From positions 5,766,001 to 5,830,000 of the forward strand of contig NZ_CP114040.1 of the NCBI RefSeq assembly GCF_026965555.1: a stretch of DNA of 64,000 bases, in the 5' to 3' direction. Made by a program: the position numbers and the translations under genes. Positions within the stretch are counted from its first letter, which is position 1. Every line of letters begins with the position of its first letter. Origin of the DNA: Nannocystis punicea. Its GTDB lineage: Bacteria > Myxococcota_A > Polyangia > Nannocystales > Nannocystaceae. Positions 35,410 through 43,367 of this stretch are shown here, piece by piece. The notes beneath the pieces were generated by a model, which did no database searches, was not told where the DNA came from, and was given only the letters and a program-made list of their open reading frames with translations.

Positions 35410-36746
35410 CACGGCGGATCGCCGAACATCCGCACCGACTGGGCCGAGCGGATGATCCGCTGCGGGTCGATGCGGTCGCGCACCGCCAGGAACCGCGGCA
35501 GGCGCGGGTCCATGGCGGCGTAGTGCTCGGGCCGGGTGAACGCGTCCTTCGACAGGTAGATGCGCCCGCCCTCGGCGATCACCAGCTCGTTGAGCGCGTC
35601 GATCAGCTTCTGGGTGTCGTCGCGGACGGCGAAGTCGACCGCGATCGAGATCCCCGGGCGGAGGAAGCTGAGCATCCCCTCTCCCTCGGCGGCCGCGTCC
35701 TTGATCACGCACAGGAACGAGGCCCCGCCGCGGCGGGTCAGCAGGTCGAGGAAGCGGCGGGCAGCGCCCTGACCGGCCTCGTTCGGCAGCACGCACTGGT
35801 ACTGGGTGAACCCGCGGCGGCCGTAGATCCGGTTCCACTGCAGGATCGCGTCGAGCGGGTAGAAGAAGCTGTCGGGGTGGCACAGCTTCTTCTTCACCCG
35901 CGGGATGTGGCGCCAGTACCACATCGTGTTGAACGCCTGCGTGGTGAGCCGCCAGCGCAGCACCCACTCGGGGAACATGAACGGCAGCGTCAGCCGGCGC
36001 GTGACCGGCAGCGGCCGGCCGCCCGTCTCCTCCGGCGTGGCCCAGCGCCCGCGGTCGAGCAGGCCGCGGCCCATGTGCTTGCCGCGCGACAGGCAGTCGA
36101 TCCACCCGACGGTGAACGGCCACGTCTTGCCCGCCTCCTTGAGGCCGGCGATGAACTGGTCGATGTCGTCCACGCGCTCGGACTCGCTCCAGATCCACGG
36201 CGACGGGATCGCCTGCGTCTGGCACTCGACCTCGAGGATGTGCCCCGTCAGGCCCATCCCACCGACAGTGGCCCAGAACAGCTCGGGGTCGCGCTCGGGT
36301 GAACATTCGACCAGGTCGCCCGCGGGCAGGCGCATGCGCAGCGAGCGGACGTGACGCGAGCCGAAGCAGCCGTGGCTGTGATGGCCCTTGCCGTGGACGT
36401 CGGACGCGACCATCCCACCGAGAGTCACGAACTGGGTGCCCGGCGTCGAGCCGATGAACCACCCGCGGCGCAGGAACAGCCGGTTGAACTCCCACAGCGA
36501 GAACCCGGCCTCCGCGCGCAGGAGCCCCGTGCGGCCGTCCCAGTGCAGGATCCGGTCGGCCAGGCGCGTGCCCACCACCTCGCGGCGCGACGGCGGCGGC
36601 AGCGACGAGTCGCCGTAGGAGCGGCCGAGCCCGCGGCTCAACACCGCGCTCCGCGTCGCGCGCTCGAGGTCTTCGCTCAGCAGTTCGCGCCCGGGCACCG
36701 CGAGGTTGCCCCACCCTGCCACTGTCGGCTCGCCGCGGTCGCTCAC
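35409..36746 (-). CDS. dprE1: DprE1-like decaprenylphosphoryl-ribose oxidase (FAD, VAO family)
   Basis: A 445-residue flavoprotein matching mycobacterial DprE1 along its length: RGLGRSYGD and GTQFVTLGGMVASDVHGKGHH (FAD-binding domain), ELFWATVGGMGLTGHI, FYPLDAILQWNRIYG, and the C-terminal VRDRIDPQRI. It would oxidise C2' of a polyprenyl-phospho-ribose, the first half of the epimerisation completed by DprE2. In M. tuberculosis the benzothiazinone-reactive Cys387 lies in a V-D-F segment; here the matching segment is SIAVDF, with Ala. The start is taken at 36746. The gene is divergent from the FMN reductase gene (47 bases). Confidence 0.85.
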   Translation of the reverse strand: MSDRGEPTVAGWGNLAVPGRELLSEDLERATRSAVLSRGLGRSYGDSSLPPPSRREVVGTRLADRILHWDGRTGLLRAEAGFSLWEFNRLFLRRGWFIGSTPGTQFVTLGGMVASDVHGKGHHSHGCFGSRHVRSLRMRLPAGDLVECSPERDPELFWATVGGMGLTGHILEVECQTQAIPSPWIWSESERVDDIDQFIAGLKEAGKTWPFTVGWIDCLSRGKHMGRGLLDRGRWATPEETGGRPLPVTRRLTLPFMFPEWVLRWRLTTQAFNTMWYWRHIPRVKKKLCHPDSFFYPLDAILQWNRIYGRRGFTQYQCVLPNEAGQGAARRFLDLLTRRGGASFLCVIKDAAAEGEGMLSFLRPGISIAVDFAVRDDTQKLIDALNELVIAEGGRIYLSKDAFTRPEHYAAMDPRLPRFLAVRDRIDPQRIIRSAQSVRMFGDPP

Positions 36747-36793
36747 GCGTCCGCAGTGTAGAGCAGCGTTCGCCCGTCCGCTATGCTCGCGCC

Positions 36794-37405
36794 GTGTCCG
36801 CGGGCAGCAGCGCCAAGATCACGATCGTCAGCGGTTCGAGCCGGCTCGAGAGCCGCGTCCGCGCCGTCGTCGGCCTGGCCGCCGAAACCGCCGGGGCCGC
36901 CGGGGCCACCGTCGAGGTCGTCCCGCTGCACGAGCTCAACCTCCCGGTGATGGTCTACGGCGATCGCAGCCAGGACGATCTGCCGGCGGTGCAGACGATC
37001 CGCCGCCGCGCCGCGTGGGCCGACGGCTTCATCCTCTGCACGCCCGAGTACCACGGCAACATGTCGGGCTGCCTCAAGAACTGGTTCGACTTCCTCTACG
37101 AAGAGCTCGCCGGCAAGTTCGCGGGCGTCCTCGCCGTCACCGGCGGCGGCGGCGGCGACATGTCGATCACCGCGGTGAAGACCAGCTTCGCCTGGTGCCA
37201 CGGCTTCACCCTGCCCTACCACGTGGCCGCGCGCGCCGTCGACTTCGACGCCGAGGGCAACCTCGTCAACAACATGGTCGCCGACCGGATCCGCCGCGTC
37301 GCCTACGACGTCGTCCGCTACGCCCCCGTCGTGCGCGGCGCCTTCGAAGAGGCCCGCCGCCTCGGCCCGGGCGTCCAGGCCGGCGTCGCCGGCGCGCACA
37401 CGTAG
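36794..37405 (+). CDS. NADPH-dependent FMN reductase (flavodoxin-fold)
   Basis: A 203-residue protein with the FMN-binding P-loop SGSSR and the TPEYHGNMSGCLKNWFDFL motif that contacts the flavin. Members reduce FMN or quinones, or carry azoreductase-like activity, using NADPH. The start is GTG at 36794. It lies divergent from the DprE1-like flavoprotein gene with only 47 bases between, so the two may share control. The gene ends just before a perfect hairpin at 37410-37440. The internal GGGGGDMSITAVK includes a DMS triplet but no second repeat half, so I do not count it as a repeat unit. Confidence 0.88.
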   Translation: MSAGSSAKITIVSGSSRLESRVRAVVGLAAETAGAAGATVEVVPLHELNLPVMVYGDRSQDDLPAVQTIRRRAAWADGFILCTPEYHGNMSGCLKNWFDFLYEELAGKFAGVLAVTGGGGGDMSITAVKTSFAWCHGFTLPYHVAARAVDFDAEGNLVNNMVADRIRRVAYDVVRYAPVVRGAFEEARRLGPGVQAGVAGAHT

Positions 37406-37409
37406 TCGC

Positions 37410-37440
37410 CGCTCGAGCTCTCGGCACGCGAGCTCGAGCG
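37410..37440 (+). terminator. Perfect 11-bp hairpin after the FMN reductase gene
   Basis: CGCTCGAGCTC and GAGCTCGAGCG are exact reverse complements around a 9-base loop, five bases after the stop codon. There is no U-tract, so it could be a GC-rich terminator or an mRNA-stabilising hairpin. Confidence 0.6.
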
Positions 37441-37693
37441 ACGCAGCCCCGTGAGACGAGCGAGGGCCGCCGCGGTCCCGCTCTGCGTCTCGTCGCCGCG
37501 AAGCACAGCAGCGCAGCGGAGGTCGCCCGGTCGCACCATCGACCGCCAGCCAGCCGTGATCACGCGCTGCAGCTCGCGCCTCGAGGGGGCAGCGGCGCAG
37601 CGGCGCAGCGGCGCAGCGCGGAGGTCGCCCTGTGCCTCAACTCTCGCGGCCGCGCTCGTGAGCGCGCGGCCGCGTGATATCGTGCCCGGCGTC
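37441..37693. promoter_or_regulatory. Leader region of the hxs-like operon with short repeats and a GC hairpin
   Basis: The region holds three tandem copies of the 8-mer CGGCGCAG (37593-37616) and, at about 37644-37676, an imperfect inverted repeat (CGCGGCCGCGCT / AGCGCGCGGCCGCG) ending about 20 bases before the ATG of the first operon gene. It probably contains the operon promoter, but I could not locate a -10 or -35 box. The hairpin may influence translation initiation. Confidence 0.35.
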
Positions 37694-38176
37694 ATGACCA
37701 CGTCCATCGAAGGCGCCCCTGCCGGGCTCGTAGTCGCCGACGAGCAGGCCGCCGCCGTCCACTTCCTCATCGACGAGGAGCTCTACCCGCTCCCCGCGAT
37801 CTACGGCGCCGCCTACGTCTTCATCGATCGCTGTTATGTCTTTTTGGACAGGCCCGAGCCCGCGCGCGTGCGCGTCGCCCTGACCGCCAAGTCGGGCGCG
37901 GCCGCGTCCGAGGCCCTGCGCGCGCTGATCGGCGAGTTCGCCAACGAGCTGCTCTCGTGCGCCTTCCGCCACCAGCTCGCCCAGGACAACCGCGTCCTCA
38001 TCGAGACCGCCACCATGCAGGCGCTGGCCGGCGCCATGGGCCAGCCCAGCCTCGACGACCTGGCCAAGTTCGACTTCAGCGACCAGGGCTTCGACGACCC
38101 GCTCGGGATCGCCATGTCTTGGGAGGAGAAGCACGGCCGCAAGTCGCCCAAGCCCGAGAGCGAGGGCGCGCCGTGA
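37694..38176 (+). CDS. hxsD: HxsD-like protein of the His-Xaa-Ser radical SAM system
   Basis: A 160-residue protein. The pattern LYPLPAIYGAAYVFIDRCYVFL, then a strand VRVALTAK, then EFANELLSCAFRHQLAQDNR fits HxsD, a small partner protein found beside the radical SAM enzyme HxsB. Known HxsD proteins are about 100 residues, so this one has a C-terminal extension of about 60 residues (charged, ending in KSPKPES). The ATG at 37694 starts the frame after a possible leader hairpin. The stop overlaps the next gene's GTG by four bases, so the operon is translationally coupled. One 14-bp unit encodes part of the first domain. The assignment is by pattern, without alignment. Confidence 0.6.
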   Translation: MTTSIEGAPAGLVVADEQAAAVHFLIDEELYPLPAIYGAAYVFIDRCYVFLDRPEPARVRVALTAKSGAAASEALRALIGEFANELLSCAFRHQLAQDNRVLIETATMQALAGAMGQPSLDDLAKFDFSDQGFDDPLGIAMSWEEKHGRKSPKPESEGAP

Positions 38177-38400
38177 CCGACGTGCACGAGCTCCGCTTCT
38201 CCCGCCAGCTCTACAGCGGCGAGGCCGTCGATCAGGCCGTCAAGGCGTTCGCCCGCTTCGCCGCCTTCGACCTCGAGCAGACCGACGACCACTGGGTCGT
38301 CCGCATGCGCCCGAACGACGCGAACCTCGCCCGTCGCCTGCGCGGCGAGCTCGGCAACCACGCCCTCGGCCTGACCGTCCAGCGCGGAGGCGCCAAGTGA
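38173..38400 (+). CDS. Second small HxsD-like protein
   Basis: A 75-residue protein starting at GTG 38173, inside a GTGA overlap with the previous stop, and ending in another GTGA overlap with the HxsB-like gene. The layout LYSGEAVDQAVKAFARFA, then a strand HWVVRMRP and LRGELGNHALGLTVQR, echoes the first operon gene, so it may be a reduced or duplicated HxsD. It has no Cys and no His-Xaa-Ser repeat. It could be a peptide-binding chaperone for the radical SAM enzyme, or even the substrate. The overlaps at both ends make it a real gene despite its size. Confidence 0.7.
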   Translation: MTDVHELRFSRQLYSGEAVDQAVKAFARFAAFDLEQTDDHWVVRMRPNDANLARRLRGELGNHALGLTVQRGGAK

Positions 38401-39905
38401 ACCTGCCCCTTCAGCCAGCCCCGTCGCTGGTCCAGCTGCGCCCGCGCGCCGGCACCCAGGCCTACTTCCGCTGGCGCGCCGTCGGCGACCGGGTCCTCGT
38501 CACCAACCTCGAGGGCAACTGGCTGCTGCTGACCGCGCCGGAGTTCGCCGCCTTCCTCGAGGGACATGTCCCCGAGGACAGCGAGCTCCACGCCCGCCTC
38601 GCGGCCGGCAACTTCCTCCGCGCCCACTACGACGTCCGCGCCGCGGCCGAGCGGATCCGGGCCCGCAAGAGCTTCCTCGCCGGCGGCCCCAACCTGCACA
38701 TCCTCGTCGTCACGTTGCGCTGCAACGAGACCTGCGTCTACTGCCACGCCTCGCGCGCCAACATGGACCAGGTCCACACGGACATGACCCGTGAGACAGC
38801 CGAGCGCGCGATCGACCTGGTGTTCCGCAGCCCGAACCCGTTCGTCACGATCGAGTTCCAGGGCGGCGAGCCGCTGGTCAACTTCGAGGTCGTCAAGCAC
38901 GCCATCGAGTACGCCGTCGACCAGAACCGCGCCCACGGCAAGCGCCTGCAGTTCACGATGGTCTCGAACTTCGCCCTGCTCGACGAGGCCAAGCTGGAGT
39001 ACCTGATCCAGCACCGCGTCCAGCTGTGCACCAGCATCGACGGCCCCGAGAAGCTGCACAACGCCCAGCGCAAGCTGCCGACCCAGGACGCCCACCAGCG
39101 CGCGGTCCGCTGGATCAAGCGGATCAACGAGGCCTACACCGCGAACGGCCTCGACCCGACGCTCTACCACGTCGAGGCCCTGCTGACGACGACGCGCGAG
39201 ACGTTGCCGCTGTGGAAGGAGGTCGTCGACACCTACATCGGCCTCGGCTGCAAGGCGCTGTTCCTGCGCGCCATCGACCCGTTCGGCTTCGCCGACCGCA
39301 CCCGCCAGCGCCTCGAGTACCCGCGCGGCGAGTACATGCAGTTCTACCGCCGCGCGGTCGACTACATGATCGAGCTCAACAAGCAGGGCGTGCAGATCCT
39401 CGAGCGCTACGCCAGCATCTTCCTGACCAAGATCCTGCGCGGCGAGGACCCGAACTTCCTCGACCTGCGCAGCCCGTCCGGAGCCGGCATCGGCGCGCTG
39501 GCCTACAACTACGACGGCAAGGTGTTCACCTGCGACGAGGGCCGCATGCTGCACGAGATGGGCGACGACACGTTCCACCTCGGCGACGTGCGCACGAGCA
39601 GCTTCCGCGAGCTGGTCGGCCACGAGACGGTCCGCGCGATGACGATCGCCTCCAACCTCGACGGCCAGCCCGACTGCGTCCACTGCACGTACCAGCCCTA
39701 CTGCGGGACGATCCCGAGCTTCAACCACAAGAGCCAGGGCTCGATCTTCGGCCGCATGCGCGAGAGCAACGTCTGCGCGGTGCACAAGGGGATCCAGGAC
39801 TACCTGTTCGAGAAGCTGGCCGAGGCCGACCCGGAGACCCTGAGGATCTTCGACCGCTGGACGACGGTCCGCAGCCGCGACCACTTCGTCCAGCCGGCTC
39901 CGTGA
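38397..39905 (+). CDS. hxsB: HxsB-like radical SAM maturase
   Basis: A 502-residue radical SAM protein. C109-x3-C113-x2-C116 (LRCNETCVYC) holds the SAM cluster, EFQGGEPLVNFE is the GGE motif, and CTSIDGPEKLHN follows as in HxsB. C-terminal Cys (FTCDEGR, CVHCTYQPYC, NVCAVHK) suit SPASM-like auxiliary clusters. The N-terminal 80 residues (YFRWRAVGDRVLVTNLEGNW) match the start domain of HxsB. HxsB modifies a His-Xaa-Ser-repeat peptide (HxsA) with help of HxsC and HxsD. I find no HxsC or HxsA in the window. The start overlaps the previous stop. The gene carries 14-bp units at 38402, 38565 and 38783. Confidence 0.78.
   Translation: MNLPLQPAPSLVQLRPRAGTQAYFRWRAVGDRVLVTNLEGNWLLLTAPEFAAFLEGHVPEDSELHARLAAGNFLRAHYDVRAAAERIRARKSFLAGGPNLHILVVTLRCNETCVYCHASRANMDQVHTDMTRETAERAIDLVFRSPNPFVTIEFQGGEPLVNFEVVKHAIEYAVDQNRAHGKRLQFTMVSNFALLDEAKLEYLIQHRVQLCTSIDGPEKLHNAQRKLPTQDAHQRAVRWIKRINEAYTANGLDPTLYHVEALLTTTRETLPLWKEVVDTYIGLGCKALFLRAIDPFGFADRTRQRLEYPRGEYMQFYRRAVDYMIELNKQGVQILERYASIFLTKILRGEDPNFLDLRSPSGAGIGALAYNYDGKVFTCDEGRMLHEMGDDTFHLGDVRTSSFRELVGHETVRAMTIASNLDGQPDCVHCTYQPYCGTIPSFNHKSQGSIFGRMRESNVCAVHKGIQDYLFEKLAEADPETLRIFDRWTTVRSRDHFVQPAP
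38565..38578. repeat. 14-bp repeat unit inside the hxsB-like gene
   Basis: CATGTCCCCGAGGA followed by CAG, encoding GHVPEDS in a loop of the N-terminal domain. A second unit (CATGACCCGTGAGA, 38783) follows the SAM-cluster Cys motif. Confidence 0.75.
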
Positions 39906-39934
39906 GCCTCGGACTCCGGGTGCATACTCGGGGA

Positions 39935-40004
39935 CATGCCCTGAAGGGCATGGCGCTTCGGACATGATGTCTTGGACATGTCCGAATGCGCTATGCCCCT
40001 TGCG
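39935..40004. repeat. 14-bp repeat array F (5 units)
   Basis: CATGCCCTGAAGGG, CATGGCGCTTCGGA, CATGATGTCTTGGA, CATGTCCGAATGCG and CTATGCCCCTTGCG, in exact phase, 30 bases after the hxsB-like stop. Confidence 0.9.
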
Positions 40005-40057
40005 CCACGGAGGAAGCAGCACGCCGCGGGGGGTCCGTCACAGGCCAGCACGCCCTC

Positions 40058-40176
40058 GACGGCGCTCGCACGGCGCGTTCGGATCCCGACGGCGCGCGCA
40101 CGGCGTGGTCGGGTCCCGACGGCGATGCACGGCGTGTTCGGGTCCTGACGGCGATGGCACGGCGCGGTCGGGCCCC
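40058..40176. repeat. 30-bp tandem repeat, four copies
   Basis: Four head-to-tail units beginning GACGGCG and ending in the region GGTCGGGTCCC; the third copy is 29 bases. On the plus strand units one and two would read DGARTA(R/W)SxP, but the one-base deletion in unit three breaks the frame. It is a minisatellite or a decayed coding repeat, unrelated in sequence to the 14-bp family. Confidence 0.85.
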
Positions 40177-40521
40177 GGATGAGGCGCGGCGAGGGTCGCG
40201 AGGCCGGTGTCCGGTGCGACCTGTCCCTTCAGACAGTCCTCGGACTTCGAGACGATCGGGGCGCTTCGAGCGGGTAATTGCCTCGTCCTGCGGAACTCAG
40301 TGCCAGGTCGCCCCGGCCCCCGTCCCCGGGAGCTCTCTTGGGGCGGTGACGGTCGGCGGAGCCGAGATCCGGGGCCCGACCGCGCCTGAGCAGAGAAGCT
40401 CTACGCACGGAGGCCAACCCCGGCAGCGGTGTCGCCGAGCTTCGAGCCACGATCTTGCGCTGTCGCCGGCGGCCGCGACGTCTGGGCGCTGAGCCTCGGC
40501 GAACCGGTATGCGGTCCATGG

Positions 40522-40619
40522 CATGTCGCTCAGGACATGCTCAAGAGGACATTTTCGGAGGGGCATGTCACTGAGGGCATGCTCGATGTCACCGGTCCCA
40601 TGGGACATGCATCGCGTCT
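40522..40619. repeat. 14-bp repeat array G (7 units)
   Basis: Seven in-phase units such as CATGTCGCTCAGGA, CATGCTCAAGAGGA and CATGTCACTGAGGG, in non-coding DNA between convergent genes. The preceding 14 bases (TATGCGGTCCATGG) may be a further decayed unit. Confidence 0.9.
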
Positions 40620-40879
40620 TCTCGTGTCTGGGCGCCTGCTCGCATCGCGGCGGGGCGCGGCTGATCGAGTCGAGGAGCCGCGGGCGGCGGAGCGCTCCGG
40701 GCCTCGGGCAAGCCCCAGGCGCCCTCGCAACACTTCTCGTCACTCTCGGCGCGACTCGCTACCGATCGAGTCGGCGAGCTCGCCGAACGCTCCGCCACGC
40801 GCCCTCGCTTTCGTATCCCGTCGCGTCCCTCGATGCGGCTCGCCTTGCGCTGGCGAACACCTCGAGCTCCGCGAGCCGC

Positions 40880-41563
40880 TCACTCGCACAGCGGCGCGAG
40901 CACCGGGCACGTGGGCCGGCCCAGGTCGTCGTTGCACTCCCACACCCCGCCCTCGCAGCAGCTCACGCCTTCGATGCACGGCGTGTCCGGCTCGGTCCCC
41001 GGCACGCAGCAGTCTTCTCCCGGGCACAGCTCGCCGGGCGTCGCGCACGTCGACTGGCCGCCGCCGTCGTTGCAGGCCCACTGGCCGTCTTCGCAGCAGC
41101 TCGCGCCCTCGAAGCACGGCGGCTTGGCGGACGGATCGCAGCACGGCGGCGCGCACACCTCTCCGGGCGCGTCGCACCCCTCACACGACCACTGTCCGTC
41201 GGCGCAGCAAGCCGCGTCGACGCACGCCGGCTGCATCCGCGACAGGCAGCAGTCCGGCCCTCCAGCGCTCGTGGTGCTCGTCTCGTCGATCGTGGTGCTG
41301 GCGACCGCCGTGGTCGAGCCGGTCGTGGTCGTGCTCGTCGACGTGGTGGCCTCCGTCGTCGCGCCGGACGTGGTCGTCCCCGTCGTCGTGGTGTCCGCGC
41401 CGGTGCTCGTGCTCGCGCCGGTGGTCGGCGCGGTCGTCCCGCCCGACTCGCCTGTACTCGTCCCCGTCGTGCTGCCCGAGGCCGTCGTCTTGCCGTCGCC
41501 GCCGCAGCCCGCCAGCGCCAGCGCCAGCGCCAGCGCCGAAGTCCGAAGGAGTGCGCCGTGCAT
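40880..41563 (-). CDS. Cys-rich lipoprotein with CCxDGxWxC repeats
   Basis: A 227-residue lipoprotein. The signal peptide (LALALALAGC) leads to about 80 residues of Thr/Ser/Gly linker and then three or four Cys-rich units of the form C-C-x-D/G-G-x-W-x-C (CCADGQWSCEGC, CCEDGQWACNDG, CCEGGVWECNDD). The double-Cys pattern points to a knottin-like, disulfide-stapled surface domain. The ATG at 41563 has GAAGGGG six bases upstream. An in-frame extension upstream is not coding-like. The ligand is unknown. Similar Thr-rich lipoproteins occur elsewhere in this window. Confidence 0.8.
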   Translation of the reverse strand: MHGALLRTSALALALALAGCGGDGKTTASGSTTGTSTGESGGTTAPTTGASTSTGADTTTTGTTTSGATTEATTSTSTTTTGSTTAVASTTIDETSTTSAGGPDCCLSRMQPACVDAACCADGQWSCEGCDAPGEVCAPPCCDPSAKPPCFEGASCCEDGQWACNDGGGQSTCATPGELCPGEDCCVPGTEPDTPCIEGVSCCEGGVWECNDDLGRPTCPVLAPLCE

Positions 41564-41659
41564 GCGTCCCCTTCGCACGCCGCGGTGGCTCGCGCAAGTC
41601 CGGCGCGGCCGAACACCGTCTCGACCTGTCCTCGAGGCCAGACGCACCTCGCGCCGCCG

Positions 41660-41992
41660 TCAGCCCTTCTGCGCCGCGTAGCGGATCCAGTAGTCGACGT
41701 CGACGATGTTGTCCTCCGCGGTGATCTGCTCCGCGCTCCGCCGGCCGAGCCGCAGGTTCAGCGCGTACGCGGCGAGCTCGGCGGCGATGTGTCCGCGCCG
41801 CAGGCACTCGAGCAGATCGTCGACGCCGACCTCCTCGGGGCTCGCGTGCACGAGCGTGTCGGCCGCGGCGACGTGGACCATGGGCAGCCGCTGCGGATCG
41901 CGGATCGCCCGCAACGCCTCTGCCAGCTCCATCCGCAAATGGCCCTCGCCGCGTCTCGCTCGCCGGCGCGCGCGGCTGTGACGGGGGCTCAT
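41660..41992 (-). CDS. Small protein downstream of the OFA-type transporter
   Basis: A 110-residue soluble protein. It starts seven bases after the transporter stop, with TGAGGCAGAG just before the ATG, so it is probably co-transcribed. The N-terminus is Arg-rich. The rest is helical (MELAEALRAIRDPQRLP, EVGVDDLLECLRRGHIAAEL, ALNLRLGRRSAEQI) and ends EDNIVDVDYWIRYAAQKG. A later Met at 41932 also has a possible ribosome binding site. No family recognised. Its tight link to the transporter suggests a regulatory or accessory role, which is inference. Confidence 0.65.
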   Translation of the reverse strand: MSPRHSRARRRARRGEGHLRMELAEALRAIRDPQRLPMVHVAAADTLVHASPEEVGVDDLLECLRRGHIAAELAAYALNLRLGRRSAEQITAEDNIVDVDYWIRYAAQKG

Positions 41993-41999
41993 CTCTGCC

Positions 42000-43250
42000 T
42001 CAAGCGTTCGCCCGCGCCAGCGGCCGCACCGCCAGAGTCAGCGCCAGGCCCACGAGCAGCGCCACCGCCATGATCTGCAGCGTCGACGCGTAAAGCTCGA
42101 CCAGCGAGCCGCCCGGCGGCAGCGACTTGAGCCGCGCCTCGCGGATCGACGTGATGAGGATCGGCCCGGCCACGCCCGCCGCGCTCCAGGCGGTGAGGAT
42201 CACCCCGTGGACCGCGCCGACGTTGCGGGCCCCGAACATGTCGGCCAAAAACGCCGGGATGGTGGCGAAGCCGCCGCCGTACATCGTGAAGACGACCACC
42301 ACCGCCAGCTGGAACAGCTGCCACTGCCCGCCGTCGGCCAGCTGCGGGATCGTCAGGAACAGCGCCGCCTGGACCGCGAAGAAGATCGAGAACACCGCCC
42401 GCCGGCCGATCCGGTCGGACAGAGAGGCCCAGAAGATGCGCCCGAACGCGTTGAAGCCGGCGATCACCGACACCATCGCGGCCGCCTGCTCGGGTGTCCT
42501 CTGGAACATGTCCTGCATCATCGGCGACGCCTGGGCCAGGATCGAGATGCCCGCGCTGATGTTGATGAACAGCATGCCCCACAGCAGCCAGAACTGGCGC
42601 GTGCGCACCGCCATCGGCATCGTCAGCTCCGGCTCGCCGCCGAGCTGGATGGCCTTCGGGACATGTCCTTCGGGGCGCCAGCCGTCGGGCGGGCGGGCCA
42701 GCGCCCGCGCCGCGCCCATCATCACGAAGAAGTACACCGCCGCCAGGATCCACAGCGTCGACGCCACGCCGACCGACTGGATCAGCCGCTCCTCCACCGG
42801 CGCCGCGATCAGGGCCCCGCCGCCGAAGCCGAGCACCGCCATGCCGGTCGCCAGCCCGCGCCGGTCTGGGAACCATTTCACCAGCGCGCTGACCGGCGAC
42901 ACGTACGCCAGGCCCAGCCCCGCGCCGCCCACCACCCCGTAGCCGACGAACAGCAGCCACAACCAGCCGAGCCACACCCCGAGCCCGCCGAGCGCCAGGC
43001 CGCCGCCGAACAGGCACGCCGCCAGAGTCGCCGCGCGCTTCGGGCCATGTCTCTCGAGCCAGGTGCCGCCGAACGCCGCCGACAGCCCGAGCAGCGCGAT
43101 CGCGATCGAGAACGTGTAGGCCGCCGCGCCTTTCGGCCACGACGGGTGCAGCGCCTCGATCGGCTTGTTGAAGACGCTCCAGGCGTAGACCGAGCCGACA
43201 CACAGGTGGATCGCCACGGCGGCGGGCGGGATCGTCCAGCGGCTGCGCAC
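42000..43250 (-). CDS. MFS transporter, oxalate:formate antiporter (OFA) family
   Basis: A 416-residue protein with 12 hydrophobic segments. The start (PPAAVAIHLCVGSVYAWSVF) and ATGMAVLGFGGGALIAAP fit the OFA subfamily, whose members exchange small carboxylates such as oxalate and formate. Between helices 6 and 7 lies a cytoplasmic loop (PPDGWRPEGHVPKAIQL) that includes a 14-bp repeat unit, and a second unit lies earlier in the gene (43046). The start at 43250 is uncertain by a few residues. A small co-directional gene follows after seven bases. The substrate cannot be read from sequence. Confidence 0.85.
   Translation of the reverse strand: MRSRWTIPPAAVAIHLCVGSVYAWSVFNKPIEALHPSWPKGAAAYTFSIAIALLGLSAAFGGTWLERHGPKRAATLAACLFGGGLALGGLGVWLGWLWLLFVGYGVVGGAGLGLAYVSPVSALVKWFPDRRGLATGMAVLGFGGGALIAAPVEERLIQSVGVASTLWILAAVYFFVMMGAARALARPPDGWRPEGHVPKAIQLGGEPELTMPMAVRTRQFWLLWGMLFINISAGISILAQASPMMQDMFQRTPEQAAAMVSVIAGFNAFGRIFWASLSDRIGRRAVFSIFFAVQAALFLTIPQLADGGQWQLFQLAVVVVFTMYGGGFATIPAFLADMFGARNVGAVHGVILTAWSAAGVAGPILITSIREARLKSLPPGGSLVELYASTLQIMAVALLVGLALTLAVRPLARANA
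42648..42675. repeat. 14-bp repeat, two units in the transporter loop
   Basis: GATGGCCTTCGGGA and CATGTCCTTCGGGG in phase, coding for the loop between the two six-helix halves, a variable region in MFS proteins. Confidence 0.7.
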
Positions 43251-43367
43251 GCCTCCACGATGCCAGATCGCCGGGGCGTCGGCAGCGCTCGCCGCGGGCG
43301 CGTGCGTCCACTTCCGTGTCGGCGTCGGGGCGTCGGCGGGGAGACGCCCGCGCGTGGATCTCCGCGC

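Larger units (their letters stand above)
39906..40879. other. Long non-coding stretch after the hxs-like operon
   Basis: About 970 bases without a supportable gene. The stretch holds repeat arrays F and G, an isolated 14-bp unit at 40220 and a 30-bp tandem repeat. I searched it for a His-Xaa-Ser peptide that could be the missing HxsA and found none. Confidence 0.5.

Noticed and set aside
37140..37180. GGCGACATGTCGATC in the FMN reductase gene as a repeat unit
   Set aside because: It has the CATG core but no GGAC/GTCC arms and no second half 14 bases away.
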